NCBI GenBank assembly: GCA_037191015.1
Contig: JBBCKD010000007.1
Location: 124,001-188,000 of the forward strand
Source of the DNA: Ravibacter sp037191015
GTDB taxonomy: Bacteria > Bacteroidota > Bacteroidia > Cytophagales > Spirosomataceae
Length of the DNA: 64,000 bases
Direction of reading: 5' to 3'
In this document: in pieces, positions 7,811 through 17,224 of the stretch
Position numbering within the stretch: the first letter of the stretch is position 1
How the letters are laid out: the number at the start of each line of letters is the position of its first letter
Program-made: the position numbers and the translations under genes
Notes under the pieces: generated by a model
Told to the model about the DNA's origin: nothing
Database searches by the model: none
Seen by the model: only the letters and a program-made list of their open reading frames with translations

Positions 7811-9052
7811 ATGTATAAGAATCTTTTCAACATCAGATGGGTTGTCCTTCTCGCGTCGGTCGCTCTCATATCAGGCTGCAAAAATGATAGCGACAGTCCC
7901 GACCCGGAAGGACCGGGTGAAAAATCACGCTATGTACTCGCGATCCGGTCTTATGGCAGCACCAACCAGTCGACCGATTATATCGTTGCCGTGGATACTC
8001 TTAGCCAGGGAACTATTTCGCTTAAAGGGAAAGGGATCGAGCAGATCGGTTACCGCACCAGCATACAGGTAGGGAACCGGGTATTCAGCGTAGGTTTTAG
8101 TACCGATCAGACCTGCCTCGGCTATGAGCTGGACAATAGCGGAAACCTCTTTGAAAAGGGTAAATTCACTTTCGAAGGGCAGATTTTTTCGGGCGGGGTT
8201 ATCAACAAGGACAGCTTCCTGCTGATGGAGGCCATTCATGCCAGCCCGAACAAGACCCTTTATGTCATTGACGCCAACGACATTTCCATCCGGCGCAAGA
8301 TACCGACTACTATTTACCAGTCGGCAGGCGACTCTTACAACAAATGGCCGGCAGGGCTGTTTGTCCGCGACGAGAAGCTGTTTATCCCCTACTTCCACTA
8401 TGATTCCAACGCCGGGTATGTCAATACCGATACTGCCCTGGTGGCGGTATACTCCTACCCTTCCATGCAGCTCGATAAAGTGATCAAAGATCCGAGAACG
8501 TCGAACATCGGGATGTATGCAGACTTCAACGGACTGGTGCAGGCCGACAACGGGGATTACTATTCCGTTTCTACGGCGTCTATCGCCTGCGGTTTTGTCA
8601 ACAAGTCGACCAAGCCGTCGGGCATCCTCAGGATAAAGAAAGGAGAAACGGATTTCGACCCGGATTACTTCTTTAACGTGGAACAGGCTACGGGAGGCGG
8701 GAAACTCAGCAAGCTTGTCTATGTGGGCAACGGGCTGGCCGTCGCCCGGATCGTCACCTCCGATGCCGTGGCATGGGCGGGGATCAGCATCAGCCAGATG
8801 CTCAATAAGATGTATGTGCTGGACCTCAACAACCGTACAGCCAAAGAAGTAGCGGGAGTACCCCTGCACGGCGGGCAGTATTCCACTTCCGCACTGGCTG
8901 AAAACGGGAAGGTCTACATTACCATCTATACCCTTAATGACGGGGCTTCGGTATATGAGATCGATGCCGCAACCGCTACGGGTAAAAAAGGAGCAATACT
9001 GGAATCGGCTGAAGTATCGGGGTTCTTTAAGCTGACGGCCGGGGGGAGTTAA
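7811..9052 (+). CDS. DUF4374 surface lipoprotein, XusB-like siderophore-binding propeller
   Basis: This 413-residue protein has a lipoprotein signal with lipobox ALISGC (Cys about residue 23), followed by a flexible DSDSPDPEGPGE stretch as in exported surface lipoproteins. The rest matches DUF4374, which includes XusB, a beta-propeller that holds ferric enterobactin at the cell surface and passes it to XusA. Segments such as RYVLAIRSYGS near the start and NGLVQADNGDYYSVSTAS in the middle fit blade-like repeats. It is cotranscribed with the TonB receptor and is closed by a strong terminator. Binding specificity is inferred only from family and neighbours. Confidence 0.85.
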   Translation: MYKNLFNIRWVVLLASVALISGCKNDSDSPDPEGPGEKSRYVLAIRSYGSTNQSTDYIVAVDTLSQGTISLKGKGIEQIGYRTSIQVGNRVFSVGFSTDQTCLGYELDNSGNLFEKGKFTFEGQIFSGGVINKDSFLLMEAIHASPNKTLYVIDANDISIRRKIPTTIYQSAGDSYNKWPAGLFVRDEKLFIPYFHYDSNAGYVNTDTALVAVYSYPSMQLDKVIKDPRTSNIGMYADFNGLVQADNGDYYSVSTASIACGFVNKSTKPSGILRIKKGETDFDPDYFFNVEQATGGGKLSKLVYVGNGLAVARIVTSDAVAWAGISISQMLNKMYVLDLNNRTAKEVAGVPLHGGQYSTSALAENGKVYITIYTLNDGASVYEIDAATATGKKGAILESAEVSGFFKLTAGGS

Positions 9053-9092
9053 TATTGTCGGGCCCCATCCTTACAGAATCAGGTAGGTATAA

Positions 9093-9132
9093 GGAGAGTT
9101 GCGGTAAGAAACTGCAACTCTCCTCTTTTTTT
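9093..9132 (+). terminator. Rho-independent terminator of the receptor/lipoprotein operon
   Basis: GGAGAGTTGC and GCAACTCTCC form a perfect 10-base stem with an 11-base loop. A C and then a run of seven T residues follow. It lies 41 bases after the lipoprotein stop. Confidence 0.85.
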
Positions 9133-9327
9133 CTAAAACGTCCTGTTCCTCTCCAATAAACCAATCCTGCTTTTTCCTCCTCACTACCACTCTCATAAGC
9201 AGACGAGGTCGTGCTTTCTATGGACGAGTAGAATTTTTCAAAAAAATATTCCTATACAGTATAGGGAATAAAAGTCCAAAATTGTCTGTGTTAGGTGCAA
9301 GATAAGCCGGCCCAAATATGGATATGT

Positions 9328-9987
9328 ATGGAAATGTACAAGAAAGCCGGATCCGAGGCTGAAATTCGGATAGAACGATCCCAAGACTCCAGGGAGGTGG
9401 ATGACGAATTGTTTATCAGGAAGGTATTTGAAAGCAACCCTGAGAAGGGATGCGAGCTGCTGTTCCGGCGTTATTACACCAATATGTGCAATCATGCTAT
9501 ACGGTTTGTCCATTCAAAAGAAGTAGCGGAAGATATCGTGGGAGAGATTTTTGCTGTTTTCTGGCAAAAGAAGCTCTATGAACAGATCGAAATTTCCTAT
9601 CGCTCCTATTTGTACAAATCGGTGCGCCACAGGTCGTACAATCATTTAAAAATGCAGGTAGAAAAAAACGATTCGCTGGAAAGCGTCTACCAGGCATCCT
9701 CCGGGGAGCAGCTTCCCGATGAGGTTTTGCATTACACCGAGCTACATCAGAAAGTAGAACGTATTATCCAGCAACTGCCGCCGCAGTGCCGGAGAGCTTA
9801 CCTGATGAAGCGGGTAGAAGGTAAAAAATACGACGAGATCGCCGCCGAAATGAAGGTGAGCAACAAAGCTGTGGAGGCGCTGGTAAGCCGGGCATTGGTA
9901 AGGCTTCGCCTGGGACTCCAGGAAGATTGGTTTTTGCTGGTGCTGGCAGGCGTGCTGGCTCATGTAGAAAATGGCTCTGCCATGTAG
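9328..9987 (+). CDS. ECF RNA polymerase sigma factor, FecI-like
   Basis: The protein (219 residues from ATG 9328; ATG 9334 is equally possible) has sigma region 2 (about residues 35-105, with ELLFRRYYTNMCNHAIRF and EDIVGEIFAVFWQ) and region 4 (about 140-200, LPPQCRRAYLMKRVEGKKYD then an HTH with VSNKAVEALVSRALVRLR). This is the layout of Bacteroidota FecI-like sigma factors. A FecR anti-sigma gene and a SusC gene with an STN signalling domain follow on the same strand. Ligand binding at SusC should relieve FecR and let this factor drive the SusCD operon. A GTG at 9295 gives a longer reading that the family alignment does not require. Confidence 0.9.
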   Translation: MEMYKKAGSEAEIRIERSQDSREVDDELFIRKVFESNPEKGCELLFRRYYTNMCNHAIRFVHSKEVAEDIVGEIFAVFWQKKLYEQIEISYRSYLYKSVRHRSYNHLKMQVEKNDSLESVYQASSGEQLPDEVLHYTELHQKVERIIQQLPPQCRRAYLMKRVEGKKYDEIAAEMKVSNKAVEALVSRALVRLRLGLQEDWFLLVLAGVLAHVENGSAM

Positions 9988-10019
9988 CGCAAGTGTTTAT
10001 CAGAAAAAGATGAGTTTCA

Positions 10020-11021
10020 ATGAAAAGACCGATAGATAAAAATACGCTCTTTGAGTTTTTCGACGGGAAAACTACTTCGATTCAAAGAAAAATGATCGAA
10101 GAATGGCTTCAACAGCCCGGCAACGGCGATCTCTATTACCGGTACCTGGATGAATGGGAAAGCCGGCACACCCAGTTCATCCCGGACGAAACGGCTGCCC
10201 TGGAGAAATATCGCCTGGTGATGGTGAATAACCAGGAAGCAGCGGCTGTCGCTGCTGTCGGGAAAATCCCTTTCTGGAGAGCATGGTTGGGCGGGTCATT
10301 CTTCCGGCTTGCCGGCATTGCCGCGTCTCTGCTGATCGTTTCTTTCTGGATCTGGAAGGACGGTATTTTTTACCGGCAGTATGACACTCCTTTCGGGAAG
10401 ACCGTGCACTATACGCTAGCAGACGGCACGCAGGTGGCGCTGAACGCCAACTCCCGGCTCCGGGTACCCCGGTTCGGGTTTAATGAAGACACACGCCAGG
10501 TCAGGCTTGAAGGCGAGGCAGCATTTGACGTCGCCCATACGCCCGGCTCATCGCGGTTTGTAGTGGAAATGGACGACGGCTATTCCATAGAAGTGCTGGG
10601 AACCAAATTCGTTGCGTTTGCCCGCGACAGGAACAAGCGCGTTTACCTTACCGAAGGAAAAGTAAAGATGGTGCTTCCCGAAGGCCGGCAGATTTACATG
10701 AAGCCCGGACACCTGTTTGAAGCGACGGAAAACAGGCCCGGAACGTTGTCGGTCCCGGAAAAGCCGCAGCAGTACCTCGCCTGGAAAACTCACCAGTTTT
10801 ATTTTGATAACACACCACTGTCTGAAGTAGTACGCCAGATGGAAGAACGCTTCGGGGTCATCATACGGATCGTAGACCCCGCCCTGGAAGAAAAAGAGCT
10901 CGGAGGGATCTACGAAGCCCAGAGCCCCGACGATCTTCTCCAGGTATTGGCAGAGCTCTACCATGTTGAGATTTCTCAGAATAAGAATAGAATTGAACTT
11001 CGTTCCGGATCTAACCTTTAA
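10020..11021 (+). CDS. FecR-like anti-sigma factor
   Basis: This 333-residue inner-membrane protein has an N-terminal cytoplasmic anti-sigma region (about 1-85), a single transmembrane helix (about 97-112, AGIAASLLIVSFWIW), a periplasmic FecR domain (about 120-220, with YTLADGTQVALNANSRLRVP and the VLGTKFVAFARD block), and a C-terminal DUF4974 domain (about 255-330, FYFDNTPLSEVVRQMEERFG), which resembles the STN fold. It follows the sigma gene by 32 bases. The periplasmic domain should receive the signal from the STN domain of the SusC encoded next. Confidence 0.92.
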   Translation: MKRPIDKNTLFEFFDGKTTSIQRKMIEEWLQQPGNGDLYYRYLDEWESRHTQFIPDETAALEKYRLVMVNNQEAAAVAAVGKIPFWRAWLGGSFFRLAGIAASLLIVSFWIWKDGIFYRQYDTPFGKTVHYTLADGTQVALNANSRLRVPRFGFNEDTRQVRLEGEAAFDVAHTPGSSRFVVEMDDGYSIEVLGTKFVAFARDRNKRVYLTEGKVKMVLPEGRQIYMKPGHLFEATENRPGTLSVPEKPQQYLAWKTHQFYFDNTPLSEVVRQMEERFGVIIRIVDPALEEKELGGIYEAQSPDDLLQVLAELYHVEISQNKNRIELRSGSNL

Positions 11022-11034
11022 TCCTTCAAACAAA

Positions 11035-14000
11035 ATGACGAAATATCTATTGAAGACATTAACCTGCTGTTTCGTACTGGCTGTCCCGCTGATGGGGCTG
11101 TCACAGGAGCTGGCTTCCATAAGATCGGTCCAGACTCCCGCCCTTTACCGTCAACCCGACTCGCCTCAAAAGCTGAGGGAAGCTTTGGTCGAACTTGGCA
11201 AACAGCACGGCATAAGCATTCTCTTTGACGAATCTACCGTCAGGGACCGCATGGTAGAGGCCGGAAGCAGCAAAGGCGCTGCGCGGCTCGAGGCGCAGCT
11301 GGAATCGCTCCTGAAGCCCCACGGTCTCAAATTCAAAAGAATAGGAAAAAAAGCCTTTGTGATCTTACCACGGGAAGAAAGCCATACGGTAAGGCCCGAC
11401 AATGCCGCAGACGATCCCCAATCCCGGGACATAGACCTTACCCTGGCAGACGGGGCATCGATAGTCGCGCCCAGGACGTACGCCGACAGACAGATCAGCG
11501 GGAGAATAACAGATGAAAAGGGAGACGGCCTGCCCGGAGTCAACATTGTTGTTAAAGGTTCGGCTGTGGGCACCACTACCCAGATCGACGGCAATTACAG
11601 GCTCTCGGTGCCTGATGGCGATATTGCTATCATCTTTTCTTTTGTCGGATACCTGACCCAGGAGGTGATCGTAGGAAACCGGACAAGCATTGATTTGCAA
11701 ATGGAAGTAGACACCAAAGCCCTTAACGAGGTGGTGGTGACTTCATTCGGTATCGAACGGGAAAAGAAAGCGCTTTTCTATGCAACCCAGGAGGTAAAGG
11801 GAGCGCAGCTCACTGCCGTAGGAAACCCTAATTTATTGAATAGTCTACAGGGAAAAGTTGCCGGGGTTTCGATCCGGCTGAACAGCGGTATGCCCGGGAA
11901 AGCGCCTCAGATCACGATCAGGGGGAACAGGTCGATAACGGGCAATAACCAGCCTCTTTATGTAATCGACGGTCTGCCCGTAGCGGGCGGGACCCGGATC
12001 AACGACCTGAACCCCAACGATATCGAATCAATGAACGTGCTGAAAGGGCCTGCTGCGTCTGCGCTGTACGGCCTGAGGGCATCGAACGGCGTCATTGTCA
12101 TCAAAACCAAGAGTGGCAGAAGATCGGGAAAACCGACAGTCAGCTTTGACAGCCATTTCAATGCAGACCAGGTTGCGCGACTGCCCAAAATGCAGGACGT
12201 ATATTCCCAGGGTCTGAACGGCGTATTCGACCTGAACCAGATCTGGACATGGGGCTCAAAAATCAGCGGGATAGGCACCTATACCAACGAATTCGGAGAG
12301 CAGGAAGTTGCCAGGGCCTATGACAACGACAAGGAGTTTTACCGGAATGGATATACGTTTTCAAACAACCTTTCACTCTCCGACGGCGGCGAATACGGCA
12401 ACTACATGGTAGGAGTCGGGCAAACCAGCCAGACGGGGATAGTAACAGGCTCGGGGCTGAAGCGCTACAATGTGAAGTTCAACGGGGAAATGACAAAGAT
12501 TAAGGACGTCACCATAGGGGTATCGCTGAACTATTCCGACCTTACCGTCGACGATTATCCGGAGCTGGGAGGCAACGATAGCTATTTCAGAGGACTTACG
12601 GACGTGCCGCCGTCGTATAACCTGAAGGGAAAGCGCTATGCAGATCCGTCGAACCCTTTTCAGCAGGTGTATTATCGCGGCGGACAGAACAATCCTTACT
12701 GGGTCGTGAATCATAATTACCGCCAGAATAAGACCAACCGGACTTTCGGGAATCTGCTGCTGCGCTACGATATGAGCCCGGCGCTTTCTCTCACCTACCG
12801 GGTCGGAATGGATTATTTCAACAGCAGGGAAGACGATTTCCAGGAGCTGGGAACTGCTACCCGGGGTCGTACGATCCCGCCCAGCGGCGGTAGCCTGAGT
12901 ATCGCCGGTACCAGGCAGAACCAGGTTAATTCCAACCTTTTCCTGACGTTTGACCATGATATCGGCGCGAAGCTGAACCTGAATGCAATAGCCGGAAACG
13001 AGATCTATGATATCAGGAGCAGCACTGACCGGACGACCGGGTCGGATTTCGTAACCGGCGGATGGGCCAACCTCAACAACGCTACCAACGTGGTCGGGAG
13101 TAACTCCGTCTCAAAGCAGCGGGTAGTAGGTTTTTACGGGAATGTGAACCTGAGCTGGAACCGCATCCTTTTCCTGAATGCTTCCGGCCGCAACGACATC
13201 GCGTCCAATATGCCCTCGGGCAACAGGTCGTTCTTCTACCCGTCGGTGGGAGGAAGCTTTATCCTGTCGGATGCATTGAACATCCAGAAAAAGACCCTTT
13301 CCCTCATTAAGCTTCGTGCGTCTTATGCAGAAGTAGGCCAGGTAGGCCCTGTGTACGTGAATAATGCCGGCTTCGTGAAAGGGAGCCCGGGAGGATTCGT
13401 ATTTCCCTTCAACGGGCTGACAGGGCTGACCCAAAGCTCTGTGAGGATCGATCCGAACCTCCGTCCTGAAAATACCAAAACTGTAGAGCTCGGCGCAGAC
13501 GTCAGGTTCTTCGGCGACCGGATCTCAATAGAGTATACTTATTTCAATTCACGATCGGAAGGGCAGATTTACAGCGTTCCGGTACCGCTTTCTACCGGCG
13601 CTTCATCCGAGATCAGAAATGCGGGCTCTATGCTCTCGAAAGGTCATGAAGTAGTATTGAACCTAACGCCCTTTACTACCTCGAAGTTTACCTGGGATCT
13701 GGGTATCAACTTTACATCATTCGACAATACGGTAGAAAGCCTGGCCGAAGGGGTCAACCGTATTGTGTTATCCGATCCGGTTGTGGCTGAGGCGGGCTAC
13801 GACTATCCCTCCATCTACGGGAGGTCGTACCTGAGAGACCCTGCCACCGGAAAGCACGTGATCAACAACGACCCGAATTCCTCTACCTACGGTCTGCCGC
13901 TGACAGATAACAACCTCAAAGTGATCGGTACCACGGTACCGGATTTTGAGCTAAACATCATCAACGGGCTGCGGTACCAGCGCTTCTCCCTGACCGCTCA

Positions 14001-14478
14001 GCTCGACTGGAGGAAAGGAGGGATATTCTGGAATCACGGCCTTGCAGAAGCCAACTGGCGGGGATTGTCTGCCGGTACGCTCGACCGGGAGCAGGAAGTG
14101 GTTTTAGAGGGTGTTCAGGGGCATTGGAGCGGGACGCAGCTGGTGATTGAGGGAACGAATGATATCCCCATCAAAAAAGAGTATCCCTACTACAGCCACC
14201 TATGGACAAACTACGAGTCTCAGCTTTCAGACGCCTCTTTCGTCAGGCTGCGCGAGCTTACGCTCAACTACTCTCTGCCAATGTCCGGTATGAAAAAGAA
14301 GTGGCTGAATGCGGTCTCGGTCTACTTGTCGGCGAGAAACCTGTTCCTGATCTCCGACGCATTTTCTGACCCGGAGGTGAGTTACAGCGAGGGCGGCCAG
14401 AACGTAACCGGCTACGGGAGAAGCGGGATCACGCCGCAAACCAAAAGCATAGGCGGAGGGCTTAGGATATCTCTGTAG
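11035..14478 (+). CDS. SusC/RagA outer-membrane transporter with STN signalling domain
   Basis: This protein of 1147 residues (ATG 11035; the longer frame from 10963 overlaps FecR) has a signal peptide ending near LMGLSQ (about residue 24), an STN/secretin-TonB domain (about 45-115, LVELGKQHGISILFDESTV), a carboxypeptidase-like domain (about 155-235, GDGLPGVNIVVKGSAVG), a plug with LYVIDGLPV and GLRASNGVIVIKTK, and a barrel ending ISL. The next gene encodes its SusD lid. The STN domain indicates direct induction of the locus through FecR and the sigma factor when substrate binds. The two oxidoreductases downstream suggest a sugar-type substrate that is oxidised in the periplasm, but the substrate is not identifiable. 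Confidence 0.93.
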   Translation: MTKYLLKTLTCCFVLAVPLMGLSQELASIRSVQTPALYRQPDSPQKLREALVELGKQHGISILFDESTVRDRMVEAGSSKGAARLEAQLESLLKPHGLKFKRIGKKAFVILPREESHTVRPDNAADDPQSRDIDLTLADGASIVAPRTYADRQISGRITDEKGDGLPGVNIVVKGSAVGTTTQIDGNYRLSVPDGDIAIIFSFVGYLTQEVIVGNRTSIDLQMEVDTKALNEVVVTSFGIEREKKALFYATQEVKGAQLTAVGNPNLLNSLQGKVAGVSIRLNSGMPGKAPQITIRGNRSITGNNQPLYVIDGLPVAGGTRINDLNPNDIESMNVLKGPAASALYGLRASNGVIVIKTKSGRRSGKPTVSFDSHFNADQVARLPKMQDVYSQGLNGVFDLNQIWTWGSKISGIGTYTNEFGEQEVARAYDNDKEFYRNGYTFSNNLSLSDGGEYGNYMVGVGQTSQTGIVTGSGLKRYNVKFNGEMTKIKDVTIGVSLNYSDLTVDDYPELGGNDSYFRGLTDVPPSYNLKGKRYADPSNPFQQVYYRGGQNNPYWVVNHNYRQNKTNRTFGNLLLRYDMSPALSLTYRVGMDYFNSREDDFQELGTATRGRTIPPSGGSLSIAGTRQNQVNSNLFLTFDHDIGAKLNLNAIAGNEIYDIRSSTDRTTGSDFVTGGWANLNNATNVVGSNSVSKQRVVGFYGNVNLSWNRILFLNASGRNDIASNMPSGNRSFFYPSVGGSFILSDALNIQKKTLSLIKLRASYAEVGQVGPVYVNNAGFVKGSPGGFVFPFNGLTGLTQSSVRIDPNLRPENTKTVELGADVRFFGDRISIEYTYFNSRSEGQIYSVPVPLSTGASSEIRNAGSMLSKGHEVVLNLTPFTTSKFTWDLGINFTSFDNTVESLAEGVNRIVLSDPVVAEAGYDYPSIYGRSYLRDPATGKHVINNDPNSSTYGLPLTDNNLKVIGTTVPDFELNIINGLRYQRFSLTAQLDWRKGGIFWNHGLAEANWRGLSAGTLDREQEVVLEGVQGHWSGTQLVIEGTNDIPIKKEYPYYSHLWTNYESQLSDASFVRLRELTLNYSLPMSGMKKKWLNAVSVYLSARNLFLISDAFSDPEVSYSEGGQNVTGYGRSGITPQTKSIGGGLRISL

Positions 14479-14498
14479 AACCTTAAAAGAAGCACAAG

Positions 14499-15953
14499 AT
14501 GAAGCGATATAAAATACTCCTGGCAGCGATCATTACTTCGGTTGTTCAGATGTCGTGCACAGACAGCATCATGAACAATATCGACCAGAATCCCAACCAG
14601 GTCAATGATGCGCCTTTAAACACCAGACTACCGCAGGCTACCATGGGCTTTATCAAGGCAGTAGCGGGTAGTTCGTCCAACAGGCTGACTTCCTACTATA
14701 TCGAGCACCACACCAATGTGCTGGGCATGGGCGGGATATACAATACAATGACCAACTATAATACCGGCGGCTGGTCAGGGGCTTACGCGGCGTTGAATGA
14801 CATGAAGCTGCTGAAAGAGAAGGCGCAGGAAGCTGAAGCATGGGGATACGCCGGGATTTCAGAGGTGCTCATGGCCTATTCCTATGCTAACCTGGTCGAT
14901 TTATACGGGGATATCCCGCTTACCGAAGCGCTCCAGGCCGGAGTGATCAGGCAGCCGGCCTTCGATAAGGCCGAAGATGTCTATCCTGCCATACAGGAGA
15001 TGCTGGACCAGGCTATAGCAAACCTGGAAAAGGGAGCCGGGGCCCTGGTAAAGCCGTCAAACGATGACCTGGTTTTTTCGGGGAATACGGAGCTGTGGAA
15101 AAAGACGGCTTTTGCATTGAAAATAAGGCTTTTTAACAGGATGAGCAATGTTAACCCGACGGGGTCGGCCAACGATGTAATGGCCCATCTGGATAAATCG
15201 TTCTCCGGCGAAGCGGAAGAGTTTATCTTCAAACGTTATACCGATAACCGCAACTATGAAAATCCGTACTCCGGCGCGCAGAATTCTCAGCCCGAGTTCG
15301 CGATGGGTAACGGGATTTACAACGCGCTGGCGTGGTTCAGCCCGGCTTCGGATGTCGAGGATGACCCGAGGGCTTCGATCTGGTTTTCGAGAATAGGCGG
15401 CAAAATAACACCGGCTCCAAATGGTTTGGCAGGCGGCGACTTCGGCGAGCCGAGGCTGGACGGCCGCTTCTATTCCAAGCCGGCCGTTCTGAAACTGCTC
15501 AATGCTCCGCAGCCCCTGGCGACTTATGCAGAACTGAAATTCATAGAGGCCGAAGCGAGGCTGAGGCTGGGTGAAAAAGAAGCGGCTTACCAGGCTTACC
15601 AGAAAGCCGTGCAGGTTGCGCTGAAACAGGCTTCTGTTTTCAATCCCGCTACGGCGCTGACCGATGATAAAATAAACGCCTACCTGGCTTTACCGAAAGT
15701 ATCTCCGGGTGCGGCCAATCTGACCGTGAAAGAAATATTGCTTCAGAAATACATATTTTTGTTTTACAACCAACCCCTGGAAGCCTACAACGACGTGAGG
15801 CGCGAGCTGTTTATCAGTATTACGGATCCCAGCGGACTGGCTAACAGGGTACCTTACCCTGATTCGGAAATCAGCAGAAACCCCAAAGTACCTGCCGGTG
15901 TGAATTTAACCACGCTTTTCGATTCGTCGACCAGGTTGTTTTGGGCAAAATGA
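14499..15953 (+). CDS. SusD/RagB-family surface lipoprotein (SusD-like_2 type)
   Basis: This 484-residue lipoprotein has signal peptide and lipobox VQMSC at about residues 16-20 and a tetratricopeptide-rich SusD fold. The opening DQNPNQVNDAPLNTRLPQAT and the block SYANLVDLYGDIPLTEAL are characteristic of the SusD-like_2 family. The C-terminal part has the usual AELKFIEAEARLRLGEKEAA helix. It forms the lid of the preceding SusC transporter and binds the substrate at the cell surface. It begins 20 bases after the SusC stop and almost touches the next gene, so it belongs to the same transcript. Confidence 0.92.
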   Translation: MKRYKILLAAIITSVVQMSCTDSIMNNIDQNPNQVNDAPLNTRLPQATMGFIKAVAGSSSNRLTSYYIEHHTNVLGMGGIYNTMTNYNTGGWSGAYAALNDMKLLKEKAQEAEAWGYAGISEVLMAYSYANLVDLYGDIPLTEALQAGVIRQPAFDKAEDVYPAIQEMLDQAIANLEKGAGALVKPSNDDLVFSGNTELWKKTAFALKIRLFNRMSNVNPTGSANDVMAHLDKSFSGEAEEFIFKRYTDNRNYENPYSGAQNSQPEFAMGNGIYNALAWFSPASDVEDDPRASIWFSRIGGKITPAPNGLAGGDFGEPRLDGRFYSKPAVLKLLNAPQPLATYAELKFIEAEARLRLGEKEAAYQAYQKAVQVALKQASVFNPATALTDDKINAYLALPKVSPGAANLTVKEILLQKYIFLFYNQPLEAYNDVRRELFISITDPSGLANRVPYPDSEISRNPKVPAGVNLTTLFDSSTRLFWAK

Positions 15954-15954
15954 A

Positions 15955-17196
15955 ATGTCACTCATGAAATTTACCCGGAGATCGTTCGTGCAGAAAATGG
16001 GAGCAGGAATGCTGCTGCTTTCGCAGGAACGGTTGCCAGGGCCGGCCGATCCGGGCAAAGCCGGCGAACCGGTGCGTATCGGGTTGATCGGGGCGGGAGC
16101 CAGGGGGAAATGGCTGGCTAAAATCGCCTCTACCCTACCGGAATTGGAAATGACAGCCTGCTGCGATCTTTTGCCCGGCCATTACGAGGCATGCAACCGT
16201 GAAATCGGGAAAAATGTTACCTTCTATGACGATTACCGTAAACTGGTAGCAGCCAAAGAAGTACAAGCCGTGATCATCGCCACTCCTCTGTTCCTTCATT
16301 TCGACATGGCAAAAGAGGCGCTGAAAGCCGGAAAGCATGTCTATTGCGAAAAAACGATGACACATACCAGGCAACAGGCTGCCGACCTGAAGAGATTGGC
16401 GACGGCATCGGCAGGGCAAGTGTTCCAGGTAGGATACCAGCATCGTTTCAACCCGATTTATTCGGAAATCAAATTTCTGATCGACCAGGGCTATTGCGGG
16501 AAGATCACGAGGATAGAATGTACCTGGAACCGGAACGGCAACTGGCGCCGCCCTCTGCCTGACGATACCGGGTTTAAGAAGAACGCCGACTACCCGGACC
16601 TGGAGCATCTCGTCAACTGGCGCATGTACAGCAGGTATTCCGGCGGGTTAGTAGCCGAATTATGTTCGCATCAGATGGACATATTGCATTGGCTGCTGGA
16701 CGACCGTCCCGAGTGGATAACAGGCTCCGGTGGTATCGACTATTGGAAAGACGGACGGGAAACTTACGACAACGTACACTTGCTTGCCGGGTATACCAAA
16801 GGCGTGAAAGCCAGCTTTACCTCTCTGACCAGCAATGCGCTGCAGGGCTATTCCATTAAGATACTGGGCGATAAGGGGTCGATCGAGGTGACGGGAGAAG
16901 ACGGGCACAGGGCCAAAATCTATGCAGAAAACATAGAAACGGAGCAGCAGGCAGACGGGGTGACAGCCGCTACAAAGCTGGCCTGGGAAAATGACGAGGG
17001 CGTGCCGGTCAGGGTCAAAAATCCGGCACGTGACGATGTATTGCCGACCGAGAGCGCATTGCGGCATTTTGTCGGGTGCATCAAAGAGGGAAAGCAGCCG
17101 GTTTCAAATGCTGAAACAGCCTATGTTTCTTCCGCTGCAGTAGACCTTGCCAACGAAGCCATAGCGAAAGGAGAGAAAATATACTGGAAAGAGTAA
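15955..17196 (+). CDS. Tat-exported Gfo/Idh/MocA-family oxidoreductase
   Basis: This 413-residue protein starts with a twin-arginine leader (FTRRSFVQKMGAGMLLL), so it should act in the periplasm with bound NAD(P). The Rossmann domain (about 40-165) has RIGLIGAGARGKW, the EKTMTH lysine motif in place of the usual EKP, and QVGYQHRFNP. The C-terminal alpha/beta domain is about 170-400. Members oxidise or hydrolyse sugars and cyclitols, including the 3-keto route. It follows SusD by one base (an alternative ATG is at 15964), so its substrate is probably what the SusCD pair imports. The Pro-to-Thr change after the catalytic Lys is a small deviation from the EKP motif. Confidence 0.9.
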   Translation: MSLMKFTRRSFVQKMGAGMLLLSQERLPGPADPGKAGEPVRIGLIGAGARGKWLAKIASTLPELEMTACCDLLPGHYEACNREIGKNVTFYDDYRKLVAAKEVQAVIIATPLFLHFDMAKEALKAGKHVYCEKTMTHTRQQAADLKRLATASAGQVFQVGYQHRFNPIYSEIKFLIDQGYCGKITRIECTWNRNGNWRRPLPDDTGFKKNADYPDLEHLVNWRMYSRYSGGLVAELCSHQMDILHWLLDDRPEWITGSGGIDYWKDGRETYDNVHLLAGYTKGVKASFTSLTSNALQGYSIKILGDKGSIEVTGEDGHRAKIYAENIETEQQADGVTAATKLAWENDEGVPVRVKNPARDDVLPTESALRHFVGCIKEGKQPVSNAETAYVSSAAVDLANEAIAKGEKIYWKE

Positions 17197-17224
17197 TTAA
17201 ACATCTTAACTCTATTTTATTCTG

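Noticed and set aside
10963..11034. Amino-terminal extension of the first SusC overlapping FecR
   Set aside because: The ATG at 11035 begins a normal signal peptide, while the extension is FecR coding sequence in another frame.
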